A stretch of DNA of 37,271 nucleotides, taken from assembly GCA_020445665.1 (NCBI GenBank), contig JAGRGD010000007.1, positions 1 to 37,271 on the forward strand, given 5' to 3'. This stretch comes from Rhodocyclaceae bacterium (GTDB lineage: Bacteria; Pseudomonadota; Gammaproteobacteria; Burkholderiales; Rhodocyclaceae). This document shows, piece by piece, positions 25,064 to 33,100 of the stretch. Each line of letters opens with the position of its first letter. Position 1 is the stretch's first letter. The translations under genes and the position numbers were made by a program. The notes beneath the pieces were generated by a model. That model did no database searches, was not told the DNA's origin, and saw only the letters and a program-made list of their open reading frames with translations.

Positions 25064-25717
25064 ATGAAGAAGCACGCACTGGTCTGGGCCCTCCTGGCGG
25101 GCCTGTTGCCGCTCGAGGTCGCCGCCGCTGGCGTGGCCACCGTCGTCGGTCTGCGTGGCGAGGCGAGCATCAGCCAGGGGGGGCAGGTGAGGCCCCTCGG
25201 GCGTGGCGACGAGGTTGACGCCGGGGCGGTCATCCGCACCGGCGCGGCCGGCCGGGTCAAGCTGCGCTTCGGCGACGGGTCGGTCGTCGTCGTCGGCGAC
25301 GACTCCAGTCTGCGCGTCGACCATTTGAAACTGGATGGGGAGGGCCGACGCCAGAGCGCGGGCTTCGTCCTCGACGTGGGCCTGATCGGCCAGACCATCG
25401 CGCCCGGGCCGGCCGGCTCGTGGTCGGTGCGCACGCCCACCGCGGTGACCGCGGTGCGCGGCACCGAGTACGTGATCGAGGTGGACAGTAGCCGCGGCAC
25501 CGCGGTGCATGTGCGCTCCGGCTCGGTCTCGGTGGAGCCGCTCGCGCCGCCGAAGGGGGTGCGCCTGCCCGGCGGCTGGAAGCCGTCGGCGCCGGTGCTG
25601 CTGACGCCCGGCGCGGATGGCACCACCTGCGGTCCCGCACGCTACACCTGCCAGCCGGCGGATGCCCTCCCGGCCGAGCGGGTCCGACAACTCGAAGACC
25701 GTCTCTCCGGTGTCTGA
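25064..25717 (+). CDS. Periplasmic FecR-domain protein
   Basis: The 217-residue protein has a signal peptide (MKKHALVWALLAGLLPLEVAAA) and a FecR fold (about 24-165: VIRTGAAGRVKLRFGDGSVV, SLRVDHLKLDG, SWSVRTPTAVTAVRGTEYVIEVD). A tail with two cysteines (TTCGPARYTC, about 190-196) may form a disulphide. It lacks the N-terminal cytoplasmic anti-sigma segment and membrane helix of true FecR, and no ECF sigma gene is nearby, so it is not a sigma regulator. A periplasmic scaffold or ligand-sensing role fits. It has the strongest ribosome site in the region (AAGGAGG, seven bases before ATG), suggesting it is made in larger amounts than its neighbours. It starts 35 bases after TpsA and ends seven bases before the CHASE2 gene. 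A FecR-domain gene beside a CHASE2 gene is a recurrent pairing in bacteria. Confidence 0.88.
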   Translation: MKKHALVWALLAGLLPLEVAAAGVATVVGLRGEASISQGGQVRPLGRGDEVDAGAVIRTGAAGRVKLRFGDGSVVVVGDDSSLRVDHLKLDGEGRRQSAGFVLDVGLIGQTIAPGPAGSWSVRTPTAVTAVRGTEYVIEVDSSRGTAVHVRSGSVSVEPLAPPKGVRLPGGWKPSAPVLLTPGADGTTCGPARYTCQPADALPAERVRQLEDRLSGV

Positions 25718-25724
25718 GGCAGGC

Positions 25725-28682
25725 ATGCGGCGGCCGGGCGGGCTGGCCCTGTGGCTGATCGCGCTGCTCGTCGCCGGGCTGGCGCTGGGTGCCTGGTCGG
25801 TGCGCGGCCGGGTGCCGCTGCTGGCCAATCTGGAGGGGCAATGGCTGGACTTCCAGCACCGCCTGCGCGGACCCCTGGCCCCCGGCGCTGACCAGCCCCT
25901 GGCGATCGTCCTGGTGGATGACCGCAGCCTGCACGAGCTGGGCCGCCTGCCGATCCCGCGTGAGGTGCTGGCCAGCGCCCTGGGCACCCTCGACGAGGCC
26001 GGCGCGTCGCGCATTCTGGTGGACATGCTGCTGGTCGAACCCGGTCGGGAGGGCAGCACCGGCGACAGCGCGCTGGCGGCGGCGATCGGAGCGAGCGGCA
26101 AGGTGCTGCTGCCCTTCGCCCTGGTGGCCCATGGTGGCGGTCAGGCGACACCGCCGCCGAGCCTGCTCGACCACGCCTATCTGCGCTATCGCGGCGAGGC
26201 GCGCCTGGCAGACGCGCCGCTGCATCCGACCGGGGTGATCGCGCCGCTGCCCCCCTTTGCCGACGCCGCCCGGGCGCTCGGCAACGTCTCGGTGCAGCGG
26301 GGGCATGACGGCAGCCTGCGCTTCGACATGCCGGTCCAGTCCCTCGACGGCGAGTGGTTCCCGACCCTGGCGGTGCGGGCCGCAGCCGACGTGCTCGGCG
26401 TGGCGTGGGAGACCGTCGAGGCGCAGGCCGGGGAGGCCATCGTGATCGGCCCGCGCCGGGTGCCCCTGGACGCCGCCTCGCGCCAGTGGATCAACTACTA
26501 CGGCCCGGAGGGCGCCTTTCCCACCTATTCCCTCGCCGACGTGGTCGCCGGCCGCCTCGATCCGGGCGTGTTCGCCGGTCGGACGGTCCTGGTCGGGGGC
26601 TCGGCGCTGGGCTCCAGCGACCGCTACCCGTCGCCCTTCGATCCGTCGCTGCCCGGCGTCGAGCGGCTCGCGACGGTGATCGACAACATTGCCACAGAGC
26701 GCTGGCTCGAACGGCCCGCCTGGGCGGCGCCGGCGGAGCTCGCCGGCATGCTTCTGCTGCCGCTCCTGGCGGTGTCCGTGATCGCGCGGGCGCGCCCCCT
26801 GCGGGCCTTCCTCGTCGTCGCCGGGATGGTCGTGGCCCTGCTGGTGGTGGCGCAGGGGCTGTTCGTCCTCGCCGGGCAGTTTCTGTCGGTGGCCTTCCCG
26901 GTCGTGGCGCTGGTGCTCTCCGGTGGCCTCGGGATGTCCTATCGGGCGCTGCTCGATGAACGCAGCCGGCGCGAGGCGGAGCAGCGCCTGCGCGCCAGCG
27001 AGGAGCGCTACGCCCTGTCGGCCCAGGGGGCCAACGATGGCCTGTGGGACTGGGACATTCGTGGCGGGCGACTGTACTGCTCGCCCCGCTGGCGCGACCT
27101 GATGGGCGTCACCGGGTCGGAACCGATGGACGACATCGCCGACTGGACCGGGCGGCTCGCCCAGATCGAGCGGGAGCGCTTCCGGCGCGAGCTCGATGCC
27201 CACCTGGACGGCACGACGCGCCAGTTTCACCACCTCTACCGGGCCCTGCGCGACGGCGAGGAGCGCTGGTTCCTGGCCCGCGCGGCGGCGGTGCGGGAAG
27301 GGGGGCGTGCCGTTCGTCTGGCTGGCTCGATCAGTGACGTGACCGCCCAGAAACGGCTCGAACAGCAGATTGCCCACGATGCCCTGCACGACCGCCTGAC
27401 CGGCCTGCCCAACCGGGCCCTGTTCCAGGACCGCATCGAACAGTGGCTGGCCACGACCGTGATGCCGGGCGCCGGCGTCGAACCGGTGGGGGTGGTCCTG
27501 GTGGATCTGGACGGCTTCCTGGAGATCGAGAAGGCGCATGGCCAGCTGGGCTGCAATGCCCTGCTGCAAGCCTTTGGCAACCGGCTGTCGAGCCTGGCCG
27601 AGGGTTTGTGGCCAGTCGCCCACCTGGGGGGCGACCAGTTCGCGCTGGCCTACCGGGGCGACGACGATCCGGCGCTGGCCGAGCGGGTCCGGGGCCTGCT
27701 CGAAGCGCCCTTCGACCTGGCGGGCGCCGAGGCCAGCGTCGGTGCGACCCTCGGCCTCGCCCACACGGTCCAGGGGCCGGCGTCGGCGTCGGAGCTGCTG
27801 GGTGCCGCGCTCCTGGCGGTATCCGCCGGCAAGCAGGCGGGCCGCGGCCGGGTCCATCGCTACGATCCGGACCGGCAGGCGCTCGAGGACAGCCGCCAGC
27901 GCCTTGCCGACGACATCCGGGCGGCGCTGGCGGCCGGCGATCAGTTCGAACTCCACTACCAGCCCTTCGTGCGCCTGTCGGACCGGCGCCTGCTGGGCTT
28001 CGAGGCCCTGATCCGCTGGCAGCATCCTGAGCGGGGGAACGTGATGCCGGGCGAGTTCATTCCCTTCGCCGAGCAGACCGGCCTGATCAACGAGATCGGG
28101 GCGTGGACCCTGCGCGAGGCGGCGCGCCAGCTGGTGGCCTGGGATCGCGAGGGCTTCGATGGGGAGATTGCGGTCAACCTGTCGGGGCGACAGTTCACCG
28201 AAACCGACCTGGAGGCCGACGGTCGCGCACTGCTGAGCCTGCTGGGCGACGTATCGCCGGCCCGCCTCAAGCTCGAAGTGACCGAGAGCATGAGCATGTC
28301 GAACCCCCAGCACACTACCGACGTGCTGAACCAGCTCGTCGCGCTGGGCTTCAAGATCTCGATCGACGACTTCGGCACCGGCTACTCGTCGCTGGCCTAC
28401 CTCCACCGCTTTCCGTTCAATACCCTGAAGATCGACCGCAGCTTCGTCATCCGGCTGGACGCGGGGCGCGAGGCGCAGGAGATCGTCCGCACCATCGCCG
28501 GCCTTGCCTCGGCGCTGGGCAAGCAGGTGCTGGCCGAGGGGGTGGAGGAGGAGGCGCAGGCGAGCCAGCTGCATGCGCTGGGCACCGAGGTGGGTCAGGG
28601 CTGGCTCTTCGCCAAGGCCCTGCCGGCGGAGCGGGCGCGGCAGTGGTTCGTCGGCGAGCCGCCGGCGCGGCCATCGCGCTGA
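25725..28682 (+). CDS. CHASE2-PAS-GGDEF-EAL membrane protein, probable c-di-GMP phosphodiesterase
   Basis: This 985-residue protein has one N-terminal membrane helix (about 8-28), a large periplasmic CHASE2 domain (about 30-325: LAIVLVDDRSLHELGRLPIPRE, RILVDMLLVEPG, TYSLADVVAGRLDPGVFAGRTVLVG), a cluster of three membrane helices (about 335-410), a PAS domain (about 422-545), a GGDEF domain (about 552-715) and an EAL domain (about 725-975). The GGDEF domain is degenerate: GGDQF (about 634) replaces GGDEF, and DLDGFLEIEKAHGQLGC lacks the usual lysine and GD residues. The EAL domain is complete (FEALIRW, NLSGRQF, KLEVTES, SIDDFGTGYSSL, LKIDRSFV, LAEGVEEEA). It should degrade c-di-GMP in response to a periplasmic signal. 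ATG at 25725 follows GAGGC; an alternative GTG just upstream would overlap the FecR gene. It is last in the five-gene operon. Confidence 0.92.
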   Translation: MRRPGGLALWLIALLVAGLALGAWSVRGRVPLLANLEGQWLDFQHRLRGPLAPGADQPLAIVLVDDRSLHELGRLPIPREVLASALGTLDEAGASRILVDMLLVEPGREGSTGDSALAAAIGASGKVLLPFALVAHGGGQATPPPSLLDHAYLRYRGEARLADAPLHPTGVIAPLPPFADAARALGNVSVQRGHDGSLRFDMPVQSLDGEWFPTLAVRAAADVLGVAWETVEAQAGEAIVIGPRRVPLDAASRQWINYYGPEGAFPTYSLADVVAGRLDPGVFAGRTVLVGGSALGSSDRYPSPFDPSLPGVERLATVIDNIATERWLERPAWAAPAELAGMLLLPLLAVSVIARARPLRAFLVVAGMVVALLVVAQGLFVLAGQFLSVAFPVVALVLSGGLGMSYRALLDERSRREAEQRLRASEERYALSAQGANDGLWDWDIRGGRLYCSPRWRDLMGVTGSEPMDDIADWTGRLAQIERERFRRELDAHLDGTTRQFHHLYRALRDGEERWFLARAAAVREGGRAVRLAGSISDVTAQKRLEQQIAHDALHDRLTGLPNRALFQDRIEQWLATTVMPGAGVEPVGVVLVDLDGFLEIEKAHGQLGCNALLQAFGNRLSSLAEGLWPVAHLGGDQFALAYRGDDDPALAERVRGLLEAPFDLAGAEASVGATLGLAHTVQGPASASELLGAALLAVSAGKQAGRGRVHRYDPDRQALEDSRQRLADDIRAALAAGDQFELHYQPFVRLSDRRLLGFEALIRWQHPERGNVMPGEFIPFAEQTGLINEIGAWTLREAARQLVAWDREGFDGEIAVNLSGRQFTETDLEADGRALLSLLGDVSPARLKLEVTESMSMSNPQHTTDVLNQLVALGFKISIDDFGTGYSSLAYLHRFPFNTLKIDRSFVIRLDAGREAQEIVRTIAGLASALGKQVLAEGVEEEAQASQLHALGTEVGQGWLFAKALPAERARQWFVGEPPARPSR

Positions 28683-28717
28683 ACCGCCGGCCATGCCGAC
28701 CCCGGGCGCCTACTCGC

Positions 28718-28746
28718 TTGCCATGGGGCAGGGGGGCATCTAAAGT
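28718..28746 (+). promoter_or_regulatory. Sigma-70-like promoter of the outer-membrane protein gene
   Basis: TTGCCA (28718-28723), exactly 17 bases, TAAAGT (28741-28746). The -35 matches five of six consensus bases, the -10 four of six, with ideal spacing. Transcription would start near 28753, which is also where the 5-prime arm of the leader stem begins. Confidence 0.6.
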
Positions 28747-28753
28747 GTGCCGG

Positions 28754-28815
28754 GCCGCTCGAACCCGCGCGAGGTCAGAAGAAGGCACCGATTCGAGCGG
28801 CAGGCAAGTGCCTTC
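28754..28815 (+). promoter_or_regulatory. Structured mRNA leader, possible H-type pseudoknot
   Basis: Stem A pairs GCCGCTCGAA (28754-28763) perfectly with TTCGAGCGGC (28792-28801). Inside its 28-base loop, GAAGGCA (28781-28787) is perfectly complementary to TGCCTTC (28809-28815) downstream, giving stem B. The two stems interlock as an H-type pseudoknot with connecting segments of 17, 4 and 7 bases. The ribosome site GAGGAGA begins seven bases past stem B. This may stabilise the transcript, as leader hairpins do for ompA, or control translation. A smaller local hairpin (28802-28813) competes with stem B. Confidence 0.45.
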
Positions 28816-28834
28816 CCTAATGAGGAGAGTCAAT

Positions 28835-30061
28835 ATGATCCGAACCCCCGACGCGGGCCGCCGCCCGCGCCTGAAGCCACTCATCGCAGCCTGTCTCGCG
28901 AGTTGCGCCGTGGGCGCCCAGGCGGGCGACCTGCGCAATTTCATTTCTGACCTCTATGGCGGCGATGGCATCACGCTCGACCGGTTTGGTCAGTTTCCCC
29001 ACGACGCGCACTTCACCGACGCCTCACTGCAGGCCCTCAACGCCCTGGGCGATGGCATCACCTCGGGTCTCGGCTCCCTGTCCCTGAACTCGGCCGTTTC
29101 CGGCTACACCTTCGACGTGCAGCAGGGCATCCCGGTGCAGACGACCGAGAGTCTCGGCCCGCTGGTCGCCGAGCGGGCGGACACCCAGGGCGCGGGCAAG
29201 GTGACGGTGGGCATGTCCTACACCCGCGCCCGGTTCACCAAGTTCAACGGCGACGATCTCGATTCGCTGCGTGTCCGGCTGCCCCACATCGATGCCAACG
29301 AGGATGGCATCCTCGGGCCCCCACCGGACATCTTCGCCTTCGAGTTCGACGAGGTCCAGGTGGATATCGACGCCGAAGTACGCCAGCAGGTCCTGGCCTT
29401 CTACGGCAACTACGGCGTGACGGACAACTGGGACGTCGGCGTGATCGTGCCGATCGTCGACACCGAGGTCGAGGCCAAGGCGGTCGCGACGATCATCGAC
29501 AACGGCGGTGGCGATGCCTTCCACCGCTTCGGCGAAGCGGGCGACGCGTCGACCGACTCCACCGACGGTAGCGCCACCGGCCTGGGCGACATCGTGGTGC
29601 GCTCCAAGTACCGCTTCTCGGACGACGCGGCCGCGGCCGACATGGCCGTTCTGGGCCAGGTGACGATGCCGACCGGCGACGAAGACGACCTCCTTGGAAC
29701 CGGCGACTGGGCCGCGATGGGCATGTTCGTCGCGTCGAAGTCGATGGGCAACATTACGCCCCACGTCAATGTCGGCTACGAGCATTCGAGCAACTCGGAC
29801 CGGAGCAACCTGCGCTACCTGCTCGGCTTCGATGCCCAGGTTGGCGGACCGAATCTGACAGCCGCCATCGACCTGCTGGGGCGCTACTTCCCCAACGAAG
29901 ACAACGACGACGCGGACCATCTCGTTGACGTCGCGATCGGCGCCAAGTGGAATGCGTTCGGCAATGCGCCGATCAGCGCCAACCTGATCCTGCCGCTCAA
30001 CGAGGACAAGGGCCTGCGCGCGAAGGTCATCTGGAGCCTGGGGATCGAATACACGTTCTGA
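28835..30061 (+). CDS. Outer-membrane beta-barrel protein (transporter / MetA-pathway-like family)
   Basis: The 408-residue protein has a signal peptide (MIRTPDAGRRPRLKPLIAACLASCAVGAQA) and a long run of alternating amphipathic strands typical of an outer-membrane barrel. It ends in LGIEYTF, a C-terminal aromatic strand recognised by the BAM complex. The blocks GLGDIVVRSKYRFSD, VTMPTGDEDDLLGTGDW and NITPHVNVGYEHS resemble the family annotated as phenol-degradation MetA-type or transporter outer-membrane proteins; the solute is unknown. The mature part is rich in Asp. ATG at 28835 has GAGGAGA upstream. It has its own promoter and a structured leader and ends at a strong terminator, so it is monocistronic and separate from the secretion operon before it. 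Confidence 0.82.
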   Translation: MIRTPDAGRRPRLKPLIAACLASCAVGAQAGDLRNFISDLYGGDGITLDRFGQFPHDAHFTDASLQALNALGDGITSGLGSLSLNSAVSGYTFDVQQGIPVQTTESLGPLVAERADTQGAGKVTVGMSYTRARFTKFNGDDLDSLRVRLPHIDANEDGILGPPPDIFAFEFDEVQVDIDAEVRQQVLAFYGNYGVTDNWDVGVIVPIVDTEVEAKAVATIIDNGGGDAFHRFGEAGDASTDSTDGSATGLGDIVVRSKYRFSDDAAAADMAVLGQVTMPTGDEDDLLGTGDWAAMGMFVASKSMGNITPHVNVGYEHSSNSDRSNLRYLLGFDAQVGGPNLTAAIDLLGRYFPNEDNDDADHLVDVAIGAKWNAFGNAPISANLILPLNEDKGLRAKVIWSLGIEYTF

Positions 30062-30079
30062 GGCCGACCGGTCGCGAAT

Positions 30080-30120
30080 GACACAACGCCGGGTGGCAGC
30101 ACCCGGCGTTTTATTGTGTC
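30080..30120. terminator. Strong intrinsic terminator between convergent genes
   Basis: A perfect 11-base stem, AACGCCGGGTG (30085-30095) with CACCCGGCGTT (30100-30110), has a four-base loop GCAG and is followed by TTATT on the plus strand. An outer pair, GACACAA (30080-30086) with TTGTGTC (30114-30120), could extend the stem. It terminates the outer-membrane gene and, lying 11 bases past the stop of the convergent kinase gene, may also serve that gene. Confidence 0.88.
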
Positions 30121-30130
30121 CGGCGTGGCC

Positions 30131-33100
30131 TCAGCAGCGGGTGAAGCGGCGGTTGTACTGGTGCCAGTCGTTGCTGCCCTGCTCGCGGCCGCGCAGCTGG
30201 ATCATGGTCCGGCCATCGCTCGAGAACTGTCCGAACTCCGTCTGCATGCGCCGCCGGCGGTTGTCCGTCCATTGCATCGTCACGGCGTCGCTGCCGCTCG
30301 CATAGCCGCTGACGGGATAGCTGGCCCGGTTACCGTCGGGCAGCGTGAAGGTCCAGTTGCCGGCCGCGAACTCGATGCGCATGCCGGCACCGCACCACTT
30401 GCCCATCAGTAGACCGATGTCCACGCCGGCGCTCCTGGGCGGCGGTGACGGCTGCCTCTGGCGCGCTGCGGCTTCACGCGCGGCCGCCTCGCGGGCAGCG
30501 GCTTCGCGGGCTGCCGCCTCGCGTGCGGCGGCATCCCGAGCGGCGGCGTCGCGGGCCGCCGCCTGCTGCGCGGCATCCCGGGCGGCCTGACTCCTGGCCT
30601 CGTCCAGAGTTTCGCGGGCGAGGGCGATCGAGGCCAGGTTCGGCCGGATCCGTGAGGCCGCCGCCAGGTGACGCTGGGCGGCGTCGAGGTCGCCCTCCCG
30701 GGTGGCGCGGGCCGCGAGGGTGACGTAACGCTCCGCGACCTGGCTCACCCCCCGCTCGGCCGCCTCGTTGGCGGGATCGAGGGAGAGCACGGTGCGATAG
30801 CGATCGAGGGCGTTGTCGTCCCGCGGCAGGGTCAGCCGGTCGGCGGCCAGCGCCGCCTGGGCGGCCGTCAGCAGGCCGTCGATGCGCGCCGCCTGGTTCC
30901 TGTTCGCGTCCCGCTCGGCGGCTTCGCGGCGTGCACGGGCCTCGGCTTCGCGGGCTGCCTCCTGCTCGGCCCGGGCCCGGGCGAGCGCCTCGGCCTGTGC
31001 CTCGCGGTTACGTTGCAGTGCCTGCCAGTCGGCCAGCCGGGCTCGCATCCGGGCGAGGGCTGCGGAGCGGGGGGAAATGCCGGCAGCCCGCTCGATGAAG
31101 GCTTCTGCACGAGCCGGATCGTCCTGGGCCAGCGCGCCATCTGCCAGCTCACCGTAGCGGCCAACGATAGCCTCGAGCCCTTCGCTTGCCCTGACATTGT
31201 CGGGCTCGATGGCCTGAACGTCCCGATACAGATCGAGCGCGTTGTTGCCCGCGGGCGTGGTCAGCCGGTTGGCGGCCAGCGCCTGGTCGGCGCGGGCCAG
31301 CAGACGATCGATGCGGGCCTGCTGGGCCTCGGCCGCGCGGCGGGCCTCCGCTGCCTCGCGGGCTTTGGCTTCATTCTCCGCCTGACGGGCGGCTTCGGCT
31401 TCGGCGCGGGCCTGTCGTTCGGCCCGGGCGCGCACGGCGTCGGCAAGAATCCGCCGCGTCTCGGCCAGCCCGTCAACGGCCGGATCCACCTTCTCGGCGG
31501 CCTCGAGCGCGGTCCGCGCCTTGTCCAGTTCTCCGGCCGCGATGGCCTCGCGGCCGCGGGTCAGCTGGGCGCGGGCGACGGCAGCGACGCCCTGGCTCGC
31601 GCGGGCGTTGCCGGCGTCGAGGTCCAGCACCGCACGGTAGCCGTCGAGGGCGTTGCCTGCCTCGGGCGGTGACAGGCGCCCTGCCCGCAGGGCCTTGTCG
31701 GCATCGGCGAGCGCGCGCTCGATGCGCTCCGCACGTGCCTGCTCGGCGGCCTGCCGCCGGGCGATCGTGCGCTCCAGCGCGGCCAGTGCGCGGCGGCTGC
31801 CGGTGAGACCATCGGCCTTCGGGTCGATCGCGGCGGCAGCGTCGATCTGAGACGCGGCGAGGACCACATCCTCGCCCTCGATGGCCTGGCCGGCGCGCTC
31901 GAGGTGGGTGGCGGCGACTCGGCCCAGGCCCTCGCGGGCCTCCCGGTTGTCGGCGTCCAGCTGCAGGACGGCGCGGAACTGCTCGGTCGCATTGGGGCGG
32001 TCCGGTGGCGCGAGGCGCCCGGCGTCGAGCGCGGATCGCGCCGACGCGAGCAGGCCGTCGATCTGGGCCAGCCGGTCCTGGCGGGCCTGTTCCCGTTCGC
32101 GGGCAGCCTGGCGCGTGGCGTCGAGCGTCTCGCGCGCTGCGGCCACGCCGTCGGCCGCGGGCGCGATCGCCGCGGCGGCATCGAGGGCCTGGCCGGCCGC
32201 AGCGAAATCTTCCCGCTGCGTCGCGCTGCGGACGCGCTCGAGATAGCCCTGCACGATCTGCTCGAGGCCACGGCGGGCCCGGGTGTTGTCGGGGTCGGCC
32301 TGGAGCACGCTGCGGTAGGCCTCGAGGGCGTTGTCACGGTCGGGCGGGCCGAGCCGGCCGGCGGCTAGCGCCTTGTCACCCCGGGACAGTCCGGTCCGGA
32401 CCTGGGCCTCGCGCTCCGCGGCGTCGCGTTCGGCGCTGGCGAGCCGGTTGCGCACCGACACCAGGCCGGTGGCGTTGTTGTCGATCTCCGCGGCGCGGTC
32501 GATGCGCTCGCGCGTCGCGTCGAACTCGCCGGCCGCAAGGGCCTTCAGGGCGAGGTCGAGATGGGCCTGGGCAATGGCGTCGACGCCCTTGAGCGCCTGC
32601 ACGTTGCGGGGATCGACGGCCAGGACGGCGCGGTAGGCGTCGAGTGCGTTGTCTGCGTCCGGTGGGCTGAGGCGCCCCGCAGCCAGGGCCTCGCCGGCCT
32701 TGCCAAGCCCTTCGGTGATCGCGGTGCGGCGGCTTTGCTCGGCGTCGCGGGCCTGCTGCGCCACCAACTGCGCAGTTTCGAGCTGTTTGCGCGCACTGAC
32801 GACCTCGCTCGCATCGGCGTCGATGGACTCGGCGACCTTCAGATGCTGGCGCGCCTCGTGCAGGTCGTTCTGCTTGAGGGCCGACAGGGTGAAGGCGAGG
32901 TGGCCGAGCATGACCCGGTGGACGCCCTCGCGGGCCGCTGCATTATCGCCGTCGAGGGCGAGCACCTCGCGGAAATAGTGCAGGGCGTTGTGGCCGTCGG
33001 GCAGGCTCAGGCGACCGGCTGTGAGCGCTTCCTCGGCCTGCGCCAGGGCGGCCTCGATGCGGGCCTCGGTGCTCAGCGGTTCCGCCTTTGGCGGGGGCGG

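Noticed and set aside
21921-25079. A 1052-codon open frame on the minus strand opposite TpsA
   Set aside because: The composition (Arg/Pro/Ala/His-rich, no motifs) is typical of antisense reading in GC-rich DNA, and the plus strand is plainly a TPS exoprotein.
25064-25717. FecR anti-sigma regulator of iron uptake
   Set aside because: There is no ECF sigma gene, no TonB receptor, and no cytoplasmic anti-sigma segment or membrane helix.
18114-28682. Assigning the operon to the known LapADG or CdrAB systems
   Set aside because: No LapG-type (transglutaminase-like cysteine protease) or LapD HAMP architecture is present. The proteins are of other families, so only an analogy is justified.
25257-28694. 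A 1145-codon open frame on the minus strand opposite the FecR and CHASE2 genes
   Set aside because: It crosses two real genes and shows no domain. It exists only because stop codons are rare in GC-rich antisense frames.
30461-30590. CRISPR-like direct repeats
   Set aside because: The 15-base units are contiguous, lie in frame in a kinase gene and encode AAREA, with no spacers.
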